From NCBI GenBank assembly GCA_037046615.1, contig JBAOHD010000021.1:60062-124061 (forward strand): 64,000 nt of DNA, in the 5' to 3' direction. The position numbers were made by a program, and so were the translations under genes. The notes under the pieces are model-generated. The model was not told where the DNA came from. It saw only the letters and a list, made by a program, of their open reading frames with translations, and made no database searches. Each line of letters begins with the position of its first letter. Within the stretch, counting starts at the first letter, position 1. This document shows positions 17,939 to 26,981 of this stretch, one piece after another. This DNA comes from Phosphoribacter sp037046615. GTDB taxonomy: Bacteria > Actinomycetota > Actinomycetes > Actinomycetales > Dermatophilaceae.

Positions 17939-18520
17939 ATGCCGTCCGCCCACCGCGACCCGCTTGGGACCCTCGCCCACCCGCTCCGGGCGCGCCTTCA
18001 CGCCCTCCTGCTGACCGGCGGTCCCGCCACCGCCTCCCGGCTGGCAGCGGCGCTCGGGACCAACTCTGGCGCGACCTCATACCACCTGCGCATCCTCGCC
18101 AGCGCCGGTCTCGTCGCGGACGCCGGCGGCAACATGGGGCGGCAGCGGCGGTGGGAAGCCCGCGAGCGCCCGGCCGTCTGGACGCCGCCAGCCGACGACA
18201 CGGCATACCCAACTGATCGTCGGGAGGACGAGCGCGAGGCGGAGTTGTGGCTCGATCGGGACTACCTCGCCCACGTTGCCGCCCAAGGCGACCGATGGCT
18301 CGATGCCTCCCGCGACTGGCCGCAGCGCTGGCGGGAGGCCGCGGGGGTGACGGACGGGACGATCCTCGTGAGCAGCGAGCAACTGGTGGCCTTCCGCTCT
18401 GACATGGCCGACTTGATCGCGAGTTATCGGCGTGTGGGACAAGGCAATCCGACTGCGCGGCGGGTCGCGGTCTATGCCCTCACGCATCCCCTCGATGTCG
18501 ACCGCGCTCCGGCCGAATAG
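17939..18520 (+). CDS. ArsR-like helix-turn-helix transcriptional regulator
   Basis: The product is about 193 residues. The N-terminal 70 residues form a winged-helix domain of the ArsR type (DPLGTLAHPLRARLHALLL, ATASRLAAALGTNSGATSYH, LRILASAGLVAD). The C-terminal part is charged and Trp-rich (DRDYLAHVAAQGDRWLDASR) with a helix ending near VSSEQLVAFRSDMADLIAS, as in regulators that repress a neighbouring transporter or sense a small ligand. ATG 17939 is used; an in-frame GTG at 17909 is an alternative. It ends 52 bases from the convergent ABC-F gene. The ligand and targets are unknown. Confidence 0.8.
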   Translation: MPSAHRDPLGTLAHPLRARLHALLLTGGPATASRLAAALGTNSGATSYHLRILASAGLVADAGGNMGRQRRWEARERPAVWTPPADDTAYPTDRREDEREAELWLDRDYLAHVAAQGDRWLDASRDWPQRWREAAGVTDGTILVSSEQLVAFRSDMADLIASYRRVGQGNPTARRVAVYALTHPLDVDRAPAE

Positions 18521-18572
18521 GTGGTGCGACCTGTCGGACCGATCCCCCGCGCCGGCGAGGGGCGAGGGCCGG

Positions 18573-20282
18573 TCAGCGAGCGCGCTGGACCCGACCCTCG
18601 TCCCAGATGGGTTCGTCGGACGCGACCACGCGACCGTCCGCGCGGAAGACGAGGAAGCGGTCGAAGGACCGCGCGAACCATCTGTCGTGCGTGACCGCGA
18701 CGACGGTGCCCTCGAAGGCGTCCAGGGCTGCCTCCAACGCCTCGGCGGATTCGAGGTCAAGGTTGTCGGTCGGTTCGTCGAGGAGCAGCAAGGTCGCGCC
18801 CGACAACTCAAGCAGGAGGATCTGGAAGCGAGCTTGCTGTCCACCCGAGAGCGACTCGAAGGTCTGCTCTGCCGCCTTGGCCAAGCCGTAGCGGTCCAGC
18901 GCGCGGGAGGCGAGCTCACGCGGCATACCGTCGCGGTGGTCGTCGCCGCGGTGCAGCACATCGAGGAGGGTGCGCCCGAGCAGGCGCGGCTGGTCGTGGG
19001 TCTGGGCGAACCACCCGGGTCGCACCCGGGAGCCCAGGCGGGCCACGCCGGTATGCCGCACCGCCTCGGGAGCCGCGGCCGCGGAGTCGCCGACGGGTCG
19101 GTGTTCGACATCGGGGTCGCTGCCGCCAGCGGCGAGCAGGCGCAGGAAGTGCGACTTGCCCGACCCATTGGAGCCGAGCACGGCGAGTCGCTCACCGAAC
19201 CAGATCTCCACGTCGAACGGCTTCATGAGGACCGTATCGCCTTGTCCCGCAGCGAGTTCCAGTCGCTCGCAGACGACGGCCCGCTTCGCGGTGCGTCCCC
19301 CGGTCAGTCGCATCCGCAGCCGCTGGGTCAGGGGCACCGCTTCGGGCGGCCCTGCCTCGACGAACCGACGCAACCGGGTCTCAGCGGCCTGGAGCCGGGC
19401 TGCCATATCGGAGTTGTAGGCCGCCTTGGTGCGATACATGATGACGAGCGCTTTGAGTTTGGCGTGTTCCTCATCCCACCGGGTGCGCAGTTCCTCAAGG
19501 CGGGCATTGCGGTCGAGCCGCGCCTGAGCGTAGGTCCCGAAGCTGCCCGGATGGACCCAGACTGTCGAGCCCGCCGCGCTTGGCTCAAGGGTGGCGATCC
19601 GCGTCGCAGACTGGGCCAACAACTCGCGGTCGTGGGAGATGAACAGCACCGTTTTCGGGCTCTCCCGCAGGGCTTGCTCCAGCCAGCGCTTGCCCGGCAC
19701 GTCGAGATAGTTGTCGGGCTCGTCGAGCAGGAGCACCTCCTCCGGGCCGCGCAAGAGCGCCTCCAGCACAAGGCGTTTCTGTTCCCCGCCCGAGAGGGTC
19801 GTGACGGCACGGTATTGCGCGCGCTCGAACGGCATACCCAAAGCCGCCACCGTGCACGTGTCCCAGAGGGTCTCGTAGTCGTAGCCTCCGACGTCACCCC
19901 AGTCGACGAGGGCTTGCGCGTAGGCGAGCTGGTCGGCTTCGCGGTCGTGCTCCATGACGAGCAGTTCGGTCCGATCGATCTCGGCCGCGGCCGCGCGGAT
20001 CTTGGCGGGGGCCACCGAGACGAGCAGGTCACGCACGGTCGACTCGTCGCGCACCGACCCGATGAACTGCCGCATCACCCCCAGCCCGCCCGAGCGCGTG
20101 ACCGCCCCGCCGTGCGCGACGAGGTCGCCGGCGATGATGCGGCTCAGCGTCGTCTTGCCGGTGCCGTTGGGCCCGATGAGCGCGACCTTGGCGCCCTCCC
20201 CCACCCGCAGGCTCACCTCGCGCAGGAGGGGACGCCCGTCGGGCAGGTCAAAGCTGACCTGGTTGACGTCGACGTGGCCCAC
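18573..20282 (-). CDS. ABC-F family ATPase (ribosome-associated / possible antibiotic resistance)
   Basis: The 569-residue protein has two nucleotide-binding domains and no membrane segments, the ABC-F arrangement. Domain 1 has Walker A IGPNGTGKTTL and LSGGEQKRL with LLLDEPDNYLD. Domain 2 has GSNGSGKSHFL, LSGGQQARF and LLLDEPTDNLD. A charged linker with long helices (ARLEELRTRWDEEHAKLKAL) lies between. ABC-F proteins act on the ribosome as translation factors or antibiotic-protection proteins. This one is closest in look to the actinobacterial resistance-type group, which is a weak inference. It lies 6 bases downstream of truA. Confidence 0.88.
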   Translation of the reverse strand: MGHVDVNQVSFDLPDGRPLLREVSLRVGEGAKVALIGPNGTGKTTLSRIIAGDLVAHGGAVTRSGGLGVMRQFIGSVRDESTVRDLLVSVAPAKIRAAAAEIDRTELLVMEHDREADQLAYAQALVDWGDVGGYDYETLWDTCTVAALGMPFERAQYRAVTTLSGGEQKRLVLEALLRGPEEVLLLDEPDNYLDVPGKRWLEQALRESPKTVLFISHDRELLAQSATRIATLEPSAAGSTVWVHPGSFGTYAQARLDRNARLEELRTRWDEEHAKLKALVIMYRTKAAYNSDMAARLQAAETRLRRFVEAGPPEAVPLTQRLRMRLTGGRTAKRAVVCERLELAAGQGDTVLMKPFDVEIWFGERLAVLGSNGSGKSHFLRLLAAGGSDPDVEHRPVGDSAAAAPEAVRHTGVARLGSRVRPGWFAQTHDQPRLLGRTLLDVLHRGDDHRDGMPRELASRALDRYGLAKAAEQTFESLSGGQQARFQILLLELSGATLLLLDEPTDNLDLESAEALEAALDAFEGTVVAVTHDRWFARSFDRFLVFRADGRVVASDEPIWDEGRVQRAR

Positions 20283-20288
20283 GAGGGG

Positions 20289-21155
20289 TCAGTCTCCCGT
20301 ATGCCGTCCGGTCACCGCACCCGGATTGTCCCGGCGGGCGCGTGCCTCCCGGGCGCGTGCGGCCAGGTCGGCATCGGGCGGATAGGTGACCTGCTCGAGC
20401 GACAGACCGTGGGCGGGCATGACCTTGACGTGCGGGTCTCTGGTGGTCGCGACCTGGACCTCTCGGGGCCAGCTGACATTCCGGCGGCCCATCCCCACCG
20501 GCACCACGGCACCGACGAGCGCCCGGACCATGGAGTGGCAGAAGGCATCCGCGATGACGATCGCCTCGACGACCCCGCTGTGGGCATCGCGGGTCCACGA
20601 GAACGCCAGGAGGGTCCGCACCGTCGTCGCACCCTCGCGGCGCTTGCAGAACGCTGCAAAATCCCCGAGCCCGAGCAGCTGCGACGCGGCAGCACCCATT
20701 GCGTCGACGTCCAGCTCGTCGCGCAGCCACACGGTGTCTCGGCGGCGCAGCGGATCCTTGAGGGTCCGCGCGTCCGCGATCCGATAGCGGTAGCGGCGAC
20801 TCATGGCCGAGAACCGCGCGTCGAAACCCTCCGGCGCACGGCATACCCGATGGACGACGACATCGGCCGGGAGGATCGCCGCGAGCCGCGTGGTCGCCGC
20901 CTCTGCGGGGGTCCGGTCGGAGCGGCCGGGGACGAGCAGGTATGCCGCCTCGTCGACGTCCGCGTGCGCGACCTGACCACGCGCATGGACGCCGGCGTCC
21001 GTGCGGCCGGCGACGGTGAGGCGCACCGGCTCAGGGGCCCGCAGGAGGGTCGTCAGTGCTTCGGACAGCACGCCCTCGACGGTCCGCCGCCCCGGTTGGG
21101 CCGCCCAGCCGGAGAAGTCGGTGCCGTCATAGGCGAGGTCGAGCCGCAGCCGCAT
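20289..21155 (-). CDS. truA: tRNA pseudouridine(38-40) synthase
   Basis: TruA modifies U38-U40 in the anticodon arm of tRNAs. The product of about 288 residues begins MRLRLDLAYDGTDFSGWAAQ. It holds the catalytic Asp in VAGRTDAGVHARGQVAH, with RRYRYRIADA and FCHSMVRALVGAVVPVGMG further on. ATG 21155 is preferred because GGGAGG lies about 9 bases upstream; ATG 21164 is directly on that site. The frame upstream to 21395 is spurious. truA next to the rpoA-rplQ operon is a common bacterial arrangement. Confidence 0.93.
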   Translation of the reverse strand: MRLRLDLAYDGTDFSGWAAQPGRRTVEGVLSEALTTLLRAPEPVRLTVAGRTDAGVHARGQVAHADVDEAAYLLVPGRSDRTPAEAATTRLAAILPADVVVHRVCRAPEGFDARFSAMSRRYRYRIADARTLKDPLRRRDTVWLRDELDVDAMGAAASQLLGLGDFAAFCKRREGATTVRTLLAFSWTRDAHSGVVEAIVIADAFCHSMVRALVGAVVPVGMGRRNVSWPREVQVATTRDPHVKVMPAHGLSLEQVTYPPDADLAARAREARARRDNPGAVTGRHTGD

Positions 21156-21210
21156 CCCGCTCATCCTCCCGTATGCCGTCCTCCCGTATTCTGTCCCCCC
21201 ACTACCTCGG

Positions 21211-21320
21211 TCGATACCCGATCGCCACCAGTAACTCGGGATTCGGTATCGAATCAGCGAGGCACTGATGCAGTCGATACCGAATGGCGACGGCGGCCTC
21301 GCCGTTCGGTAGCGATTGGA
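21211..21320. repeat. Four imperfect copies of a 17-18-base motif, two in each orientation
   Basis: Between rplQ and truA, sequences related to TCGATACCGAATGGCGA occur near 21213 and 21276 on the plus strand and near 21239 and 21301 on the minus strand. Facing copies could pair as hairpins or bind a dimeric protein. The stretch lies outside both genes and before the rplQ terminator. I do not recognise the element. Confidence 0.5.
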
Positions 21321-21350
21321 GGTGACCGGGTGAGACGGCACTGACACAGC

Positions 21351-21387
21351 GACGGTCCCCCGGGAGCTGAGCTCTTGGGGGACCGTC
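21351..21387 (-). terminator. Hairpin terminator of the alpha operon
   Basis: A perfect 11-base inverted repeat, GACGGTCCCCC and GGGGGACCGTC, with a 15-base loop lies 29 bases downstream of the rplQ stop. It is the likely terminator of the rpsM-rplQ transcript. Confidence 0.8.
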
Positions 21388-21415
21388 ACGGTCACATCAA
21401 GTCGTGCGGTGAGGG

Positions 21416-22196
21416 TCAGCCCTCGGACTTGGACCCGGCCTTGCGGAAGCCAGCAGCCTCCGCGTCGGCCGCGCTCTTGAACCAGAACTCGGCAACCGTC
21501 GCGTCATACCACTGGCCGTCCGGCTCGTGGTAAAGACCCGAGTCGGCGTTGCCCTTGACCGAGTAGCCCTCGGGAGCCGAACCGTCCTCGAGCGGCGCCG
21601 TGGCACCGGCGGGCAATTCGACGGCAGCCTCGCCGACGAGGCCAGCAGCCTCGGTCGCCGGGGCGTCGGTCGCCGCGTCGTCGAGGGTCAACTCGTCGCT
21701 CACGACAGCGTCCTCGACTGGCGCATCGGCACCCTTGTCAGCCTTCGCCGACTTGGCGCCCTTGTCGCCCTTGTCAGCCTTGGCCGCGCGCTTGGTCGCC
21801 GCCTCAGCCTCCTTGACGGTGACCTTCTTGGCCGACACGCGCTCACGGACGAGCTCGATGACGACCATGGGGGCGTTGTCGCCCTTGCGGGGGCCGATCT
21901 TGGTGATGCGGGTGTAACCACCTGCGCGCTCAGCCATGTCGGGCGCGATCTCCGTGAAGAGACGGTGGACAACGCCCTTGTCGCGCACGGCGGTGAGCAC
22001 CCGACGACGGGCGTGCCAGGTCACCGCGCTTGGCGAAGGTCACCAGCCGCTCGGCAACCGGACGCAGGCGCTTGGCCTTGGCCTCAGTGGTCGTGATGCG
22101 GTCGTGCTCGAACAGCGAGGTGGCGAGGCCCGCCAGCATGAGCCGCTCGTGTGCCGGCCCGCCACCGAGGCGGGGACCCTTGGAAGGGGTTGGCAT
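21416..22196 (-). CDS. rplQ: 50S ribosomal protein L17 with long C-terminal extension; one insertion
   Basis: The N-terminal 115 residues are canonical L17: MPTPSKGPRLGGGPAHERLM, FEHDRITTTEAKAKRLRPVA, RRVLTAVRDKGVVHRLFTEI. The frame breaks near 22019, where GACCTGGCACGCC should read GACCTGCACGCC; removing one G gives about 259 residues. The rest is unusual: a Lys/Ala/Asp-rich linker, then a compact C-terminal module (EGYSVKGNADSGLYH, WYDATVAEFWFKSAADA, EAAGFRK) resembling the actinobacterial sunset domain. Such tails occur on L17 of related actinobacteria, as far as I recall. Confidence 0.9.
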
Positions 22197-22224
22197 GGGT
22201 CAATCTCCGTTGATCGGCGGGGGA

Positions 22225-23260
22225 TCAGAACTGCTCGTCTTCGGCCAAGGCGCGGCCGTCGTCGAGGTCGTCGTAGTCGTCGGCGTAGGTGTCGACGAGC
22301 GGCGCTCGGGTCGAATCCGGGCGGGCTGTCCTTGAGGGCCAGACCCATACCGGCGAGCTTGGCCTTGACCTCGTCGATCGACTTCGCACCGAAGTTGCGG
22401 ATGTCGAGCAGGTCGGCCTCGCTGCGCCCCACGAGCTCACCCACGGTGTGGATGCCCTCGCGCTTGAGGCAGTTGTAGGACCGGACGGTGAGGTCGAGGT
22501 CCTCGATCGGCAGGGCCAGGTCGGCGGCCAGCGCAGCGTCGGTCGGCGACGGGCCCATGTCGATGCCCTCGGCCTCGACGTTGAGCTCGCGGGCCAGGCC
22601 GAACAGCTCGACGAGCGTCTTGCCCGCCGACGCCATCGCGTCACGCGGGGCCATCGACGTTCTTGGTCTCGACGTCGACGATGAGCCGGTCGAAGTCGGT
22701 GCGCTGCTCGACACGGGTGGCCTCGACCTTGTAGGTCACGGCGAGCACCGGCGAGTAGATCGAGTCGACCGGGATGCGGCCGATCTCCTGGTCACCGGAC
22801 TTGTTCTGCTGCGCCGAGACGTAGCCACGGCCACGCTCGACGGTCAGCTCCATCTCGATGCCGACCCTTGGCGTTGAGGGTGGCAGATGTGCAGGTCGGG
22901 GTTGTGGACCTCGACCCCGGCCGGCGGCGCGATGTCGGCCGCGGTGACCGCGCCCGGACCCTGCTTGCGCAGGTACATCACGACCGGCTCGTCGTGCTCG
23001 GAGGAGACGACGAGGCCCTTGACGTTGAGGATGATCTCGGTGACGTCTTCCTTGCACCCGGAGATCGTCGAGAACTCGTGCAGGACGCTGTCGACCCGCA
23101 GCGAGGTGACGGCCGCGCCGGGGATGCTCGACAGGAGCGTGCGACGCAGGGAGTTGCCGAGCGTGTAGCCGAAGCCAGGCTCGAGCGGCTCGATGACGAA
23201 GCGGCTGCGGTTGTCGGCCACGACCTCTTCGCTGAGCACGGGACGCTGTGCAATGAGCAC
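22225..23260 (-). CDS. rpoA: RNA polymerase alpha subunit, broken by four insertions
   Basis: The alpha subunit nucleates RNA polymerase assembly and contacts promoters and activators. The N-terminal part has RFVIEPLEPGFGYTLGNSLR and RRTLLSSIPGAAVTSLRVDS; the C-terminal domain has LTVRSYNCLKREGIHTVGEL and DIRNFGAKSIDEVKAKLAGM. The frame changes near 22887, 22858, 22665 and 22309. Each is repaired by deleting one base, giving 343 residues as expected. The gene is essential, so four independent true frameshifts are not credible. It sits between rpsD and rplQ in the standard alpha operon. Confidence 0.93.
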
Positions 23261-23361
23261 GATTCTTCCTTCCCACGGACGCCCGCTATATGACGTCTCG
23301 TGTTAGCGCGGGGCCTGGTGTCCCCGCTGACCGCCTCGCCTCTGTCTGCGAGAGCAGTCCT

Positions 23362-23422
23362 GGTATGCCGGGTGGCCTGGGTGCGAGCGGGGACGCCGCC
23401 AGAGCCAGCCACCCGGCATACC
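23362..23422. repeat. Inverted pair of the 15-base GTATGCC repeat between rpsD and rpoA
   Basis: GGTATGCCGGGTGGC at 23362-23376 and its exact reverse complement at 23408-23422 enclose 31 bases, with further partial pairing (CCTGG/CCAG). The RNA could fold as a long hairpin in the rpsD-rpoA spacer. It may attenuate, terminate partly, or protect the message; no T-tract follows. Confidence 0.75.
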
Positions 23423-23434
23423 GGATCGAAGCTG

Positions 23435-24046
23435 TCAGTTCTTCGAGTAGTACTCGACGATGAGCTGCCTCGGTGAGCACGGTGTCGATCTGAGCGCGGA
23501 CGGGCAGCTGGTGGATGAGGATCTGCAGCGAGCCCTCAACGACCTGCAGCCACGCCGGGACCGGGCGGTCGCCGTAGGTCTGGCGCGCGAGCTCGATCGG
23601 GAACGCCTCAAGCGACTGCTTGCGGACCGTGATGATGTCGAACTGCTCGACCCGGTAGGACGGGCACGTCGACGCGGACGCCGTTGACCTCGAAGTGGCC
23701 GTGGCTCACGAGCTGACGGGCCTGGCGACGGGTGCGGGCAATGCCGGCGCGGTAGATGACGTTGTCCAGACGCGACTCGAGGATCTGCAGCAGGTTGTCA
23801 CCGGTCTTGCCGGGACGGTTGGCGGCTTCCTTGTAGTAGCGGATGAACTGCTTTTCCATGACGCCGTAGGAGAAACGAGCCTTCTGCTTCTCCTGCAGCT
23901 GGGTGAGGTATTCCTTCTCCTGGATCCGGCCGACGGCCGTGCTGGCCGGGCGGGAAGGGACGCATCTCGAAGTTCTTGTCGTCGCCGACAAGGTCGACCT
24001 TGAGTCGACGCGACTTCTTGGTGATGGGGCCGGTGTAACGAGCCAT
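23435..24046 (-). CDS. rpsD: 30S ribosomal protein S4, broken by three insertions
   Basis: S4 nucleates 30S assembly and binds 16S rRNA. It begins MARYTGPITKKSRRLKVDLV and contains EMRPFPPGQHGR, YRAGIARTRRQARQLVSHGH and FEVNGVRVDVP. The frame changes near 23944, 23654 and 23468; deleting one base at each gives 202 residues ending EQLIVEYYSKN. The breaks are treated as sequence errors in an essential gene. It lies between rpsK and rpoA. Confidence 0.93.
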
Positions 24047-24092
24047 AGTTAGTCAGAGACTCCTTCAGACCTGGATTCGCGTATTCCGGCGC

Positions 24093-24501
24093 TCAGACGC
24101 GGCGACGCTTGGGCGGGCGGACACCGTTGTGCGGCGAGGGCGTGACATCGCTGATCGCGCCGACCTCGAGGCCGGTCGCGGTCAGGGAACGGATCGCCGT
24201 CTCGCGGCCCGAACCCGGACCCTTGACGAAGACGTCGACCTTGCTTCATGCCGTGCTCCATCGCGCGGCGCGCGGCGGCCTCGGCGGCCATCTGCGCGGC
24301 GAACGGGGTGGACTTACGCGAGCCCTTGAAGCCGACCTGACCGGCTGAGGCCCAGGAAATCACCGCACCAGTGTGGTCGGTGATCGAAATGATCGTGTTG
24401 TTGAACGTGCTCTTGATGTGCGCGTGCCCGTGGGCGACGTTCTTCTTTTCCTTGCGGCGCACCTTCTTGGCGCCTGGCGCCGTGCGGCTCTTGGGAGGCA
24501 T
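24093..24501 (-). CDS. rpsK: 30S ribosomal protein S11, one insertion
   Basis: S11 lines the platform of the small subunit. The N-terminal part is MPPKSRTAPGAKKVRRKEKK and HGHAHIKSTFNNTIISITDH. The frame breaks near 24244, where ATGAAGCAAGGTCGAC should read ATGAAGAAGGTCGAC. With one C removed the protein continues VDVFVKGPGSGRETAIRSL and ends PPKRRRV at the TGA at 24093, for 135 residues. Standard place in the alpha operon. Confidence 0.94.
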
Positions 24502-24546
24502 GTTTCTCCTACGTTGTGAGTGTCTGGGGCTGGCAACCCGTCGGGG

Positions 24547-24925
24547 TTACTCTGCCGGCCTTCTTCTTGCCGGCGACGGTGCGCTTGGGACCCTTGCGGG
24601 TGCGCGCGTTGGTCTTGGTGCGCTGCCCACGCACGGGCAGGCCACGACGGTGCCGAAGGCCCTCGTAGGAGCCAATCTCGACCTTGCGACGGATGTCAGC
24701 TGCGACCTCACGTCGCAGGTCACCTTCCATCTTGACGTTGGCTTCGAGCCAGTCACGCAGGGTCACCAAGTCGGCGTCGGTGAGGTTCTTGACTCGAGTG
24801 TCCGAGCTGATCCCGGTTGCCGCGAGGGCCTGGCTCGCGGTAGTGCGACCGACACCGAAGATGTAGGTCAGGCCGATCTCGACGCGCTTCTCACGCGGGA
24901 GGTCCACGCCAATGAGACGTGCCAT
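24547..24925 (-). CDS. rpsM: 30S ribosomal protein S13, probable insertion at the last codon
   Basis: S13 sits in the small-subunit head and bridges to the large subunit. It begins MARLIGVDLPREKRVEIGLT and carries FGVGRTTASQAL and the basic tail RGQRTKTNARTRKGPKRTVA. As written the frame runs past the usual end (KKKAGRVTPTG...) to 24509. Removing one base in GGCAGAGTAA gives GGC AAG TAA, so the protein would end KKKAGK at 24547 with 125 residues, as in relatives. I prefer that end. Confidence 0.9.
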
Positions 24926-25157
24926 GTGGTGGTGCTCCTGGTTTCAGTTTCGGAGGTCTGGTGCAACACCGATCCGGTATGCCGTGCTCGTCGCCCGCGT
25001 GCTGCAGGGGACGTGCGCGCCCGGTCCCCAGCCTCCGTGCCGGGGGTGACATCCGTCGGTGACGCGGGGTCGGGTGCTGCGTTGTGAATTTGTCAAGTCC
25101 TGCTGCGTGGTGCTGGATGCGTGCTCCGAAGGCCCGCGGGTCGGTGCGCGGTGGTGC

Positions 25158-25271
25158 TCAGCCCTGCCGCTGCTTGTGCCGCAGGTTGGAGCAGATCACC
25201 ATGACCCGGCCGTTACGGCGGATCACCTTGCACTTGTCGCAGATCTTCTTGACGCTCGGCTGAACCTTCAT
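25158..25271 (-). CDS. rpmJ: 50S ribosomal protein L36
   Basis: A 37-residue zinc-ribbon protein, MKVQPSVKKICDKCKVIRRN and so on, with ligands Cys11, Cys14, Cys27 and His32 (the last two in VICSNLRHKQ). The single zinc-binding form is the growth-condition default in actinobacteria. It lies between infA and rpsM as in most bacteria. The 232 bases between it and rpsM contain only a GTATGCC copy and no gene. Confidence 0.95.
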   Translation of the reverse strand: MKVQPSVKKICDKCKVIRRNGRVMVICSNLRHKQRQG

Positions 25272-25378
25272 TGCCTCGTGTCTTTTCCGGTCATGCGCCG
25301 ATGACAGCCACTCGCGAGCGAGCGCCCGTCACCGATGCTGGTGGGTTGGGGTGGTGCTGGTATGCCGGACTGCGGTCG

Positions 25379-25600
25379 TCAGCGGTACCGGAAGACGATG
25401 CGGCCGCGGGAAAGGTCGTATGGCGAGAGCTCGACGACAACCCGGTCCTCGGGGAGGATCCGGATGTAGTGCTGACGCATCTTGCCCGAGATGTGGGCGA
25501 GCACCTTGTGACCGTTGGACAGCTCCACCCGGAACATTGCATTGGGGAGTGCTTCCACGATCGTGCCCTCGATCTCGATGACCCCGTCCTTTTTGGCCAT
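25379..25600 (-). CDS. infA: Translation initiation factor IF-1
   Basis: The 73-residue OB-fold protein occupies the ribosomal A site during initiation. It begins MAKKDGVIEIEGTIVEALPN and ends with YDLSRGRIVFRYR, matching IF-1 over its full length. The start at 25600 is canonical; the frame to 25720 is spurious. infA heads the infA-rpmJ-rpsM-rpsK-rpsD-rpoA-rplQ group. A palindrome lies about 76 bases upstream. Confidence 0.96.
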   Translation of the reverse strand: MAKKDGVIEIEGTIVEALPNAMFRVELSNGHKVLAHISGKMRQHYIRILPEDRVVVELSPYDLSRGRIVFRYR

Positions 25601-25675
25601 ATCCTCCGTCGATCCGTTGTCGTGTGTCTGACATGAGTGAGTGTCGTCTGCCGCGAACGAGCCGCAACCTGCCGC

Positions 25676-25697
25676 GATCATCGTGCGAACGATGATC
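25676..25697. promoter_or_regulatory. Perfect 9-base palindrome between the map/DUF1801 pair and infA
   Basis: GATCATCGT, spacer GCGA, ACGATGATC. It lies 80 bases downstream of the DUF1801-type gene and 76 bases upstream of infA. It could be a terminator for the former or an operator for the latter; nothing in the sequence decides. Confidence 0.5.
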
Positions 25698-25776
25698 CTG
25701 CGGACTGGGACAGCGGACACCCAACGGTCTATCCTACGCGAGCACGCGGCATACCTGAAATCGCCCTCGCTGGGCC

Positions 25777-26139
25777 CTAGCCCTCGTCGATCGCCTGCAT
25801 CCGCAGGGCAATGATCCGGTCGATGATCTCCGGTGGGATCGGCCGGTCGGCGCTGAACCGGATCGTGCCGGTCGACATGGAGAAGCCCGCGAGGTCGTCA
25901 GCAACGGCGGCGACGACCGAGCCGCTGTGCGGGTAGAGCGCGAGGTGCTTCTCGGCGGCGACGGCCGACAGGATGGCCTTGCCGCGATAGGTCAACGTCG
26001 GGAGGCCGTAACTGACCTTCTCCCCCACGTCGGGGACGGTCTCGAGGACCCGGTCGACGATCGCGGTGAGCACGGCGCGCTCACGCTCGGGCACCCCGGC
26101 GAGGTGGGCGGCGATGGGGCCGTCAGGCGACAGGGGCAT
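25777..26139 (-). CDS. DUF1801 / YdhG-like protein
   Basis: The 120-residue soluble protein has the DUF1801-type pattern: ERERAVLTAIVDRVLETVPD, then VSYGLPTLTYRGKAILSAVA, HLALYPHSG, and a C-terminal TIRFSADRPIPPEIIDRIIA. The family has an iron-chaperone-like fold and mostly unknown function. Its start overlaps the end of map by 17 bases, so the two are cotranscribed. The start ATG lies inside a GGCATAC motif. Confidence 0.8.
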   Translation of the reverse strand: MPLSPDGPIAAHLAGVPERERAVLTAIVDRVLETVPDVGEKVSYGLPTLTYRGKAILSAVAAEKHLALYPHSGSVVAAVADDLAGFSMSTGTIRFSADRPIPPEIIDRIIALRMQAIDEG

Positions 26140-26965
26140 ACGGGATCCCCAGCTCGGCCAGCCGGGCCGCGCCGCCGTCGAGGGCGGTGAGCACCCAGGC
26201 GCCGGCGTCGCGGATGGCGACGGTGTGCTCCCAGTGGGCCGCGCGGGACCCGTCCTCGGTGACGACGGTCCAGTCGTCGGCGAGGACCCGGGTGGCTGGG
26301 CTGCCGAGCGTGATCATGGGTTCGAGGGCGCCGGTGAAGCCCGATGCAAGGATGGGCCCCTTGCCCTTGACCGCGTAGTTGGGGATCTGCGGGTCGAGGT
26401 GCATCTCCTGGCCGATCGCGTGGCCGACATACTCCTCGACGATGCCGTAATCCCGACCGTCCCGCTGCCCGGCCGCGACGATGCTCGCCTCGATGGCCTC
26501 ACCCACGGCATACAGTCGCCGCCCAGCCCGCATGGCGCCGATGCCGGCCCACAGGGAGTCGTCGGTCGCGCGCGAGAGGTCGAGGTCTTCGGGCCGCGCC
26601 GCCTCGTCCCCGCCGACGACCACGGTGATCGCGGCGTCACCGTGCCAGCCGGCGACGATCGCGCCGCAATCGACCGACAGGAGGTCGCCGTCACGCAGGA
26701 CCCGCGAGCCCGGTATGCCGTGGACGACCTCGTCATTGGTCGACGTGCAGAGGGTATGCCGGTAGCCCGGCACCTCCTGGAAGGACGGGCGACCGCCGTG
26801 GCTGCGGATGAAGTCCTCCGCGAGCGCATCGAGGTCACCGGTGGTCACCCCGTCGCTGACGGCTGCACGCACCGCCGCGAGGGTCTGCCCCACGAGCAGG
26901 CCCGCGGCGCGCATGAGGACGAGCTGCTCGTCGGTGCGACCGACGGTCGTGCGCCGACCGAACAA
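26123..26965 (-). CDS. map: Methionine aminopeptidase, type I
   Basis: This enzyme removes the initiator methionine from nascent proteins. The 280-residue product has the five metal ligands: Asp99 (SVDCGA), Asp110 (WHGDAAI), His182 (YVGHAIGQEMH), Glu215 (LEPMITLG) and Glu246 (WEHTVAI). It lies 16 bases after adk, in the usual secY-adk-map order. It is intact. Confidence 0.95.
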   Translation of the reverse strand: MFGRRTTVGRTDEQLVLMRAAGLLVGQTLAAVRAAVSDGVTTGDLDALAEDFIRSHGGRPSFQEVPGYRHTLCTSTNDEVVHGIPGSRVLRDGDLLSVDCGAIVAGWHGDAAITVVVGGDEAARPEDLDLSRATDDSLWAGIGAMRAGRRLYAVGEAIEASIVAAGQRDGRDYGIVEEYVGHAIGQEMHLDPQIPNYAVKGKGPILASGFTGALEPMITLGSPATRVLADDWTVVTEDGSRAAHWEHTVAIRDAGAWVLTALDGGAARLAELGIPYAPVA

Positions 26966-26981
26966 GATGGCGGCCTGATCG

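Noticed and set aside
18432..21344. A 970-codon plus-strand open frame
   Set aside because: It is antisense to the ABC-F gene and truA, both with clear motifs. Long antisense frames are expected in GC-rich DNA and this one has no recognisable domain.
24509..24546. A genuine 13-residue C-terminal extension of S13
   Set aside because: Removing one base restores the universal KKKAGK ending and a stop at once, in line with the other insertions in this region.
22225..24925. Programmed ribosomal frameshifting in rpoA, rpsD, rpsK and rpsM
   Set aside because: The sites share no slippery sequence or downstream structure, differ within one gene, and also occur in unrelated genes; base-calling insertion explains all of them.
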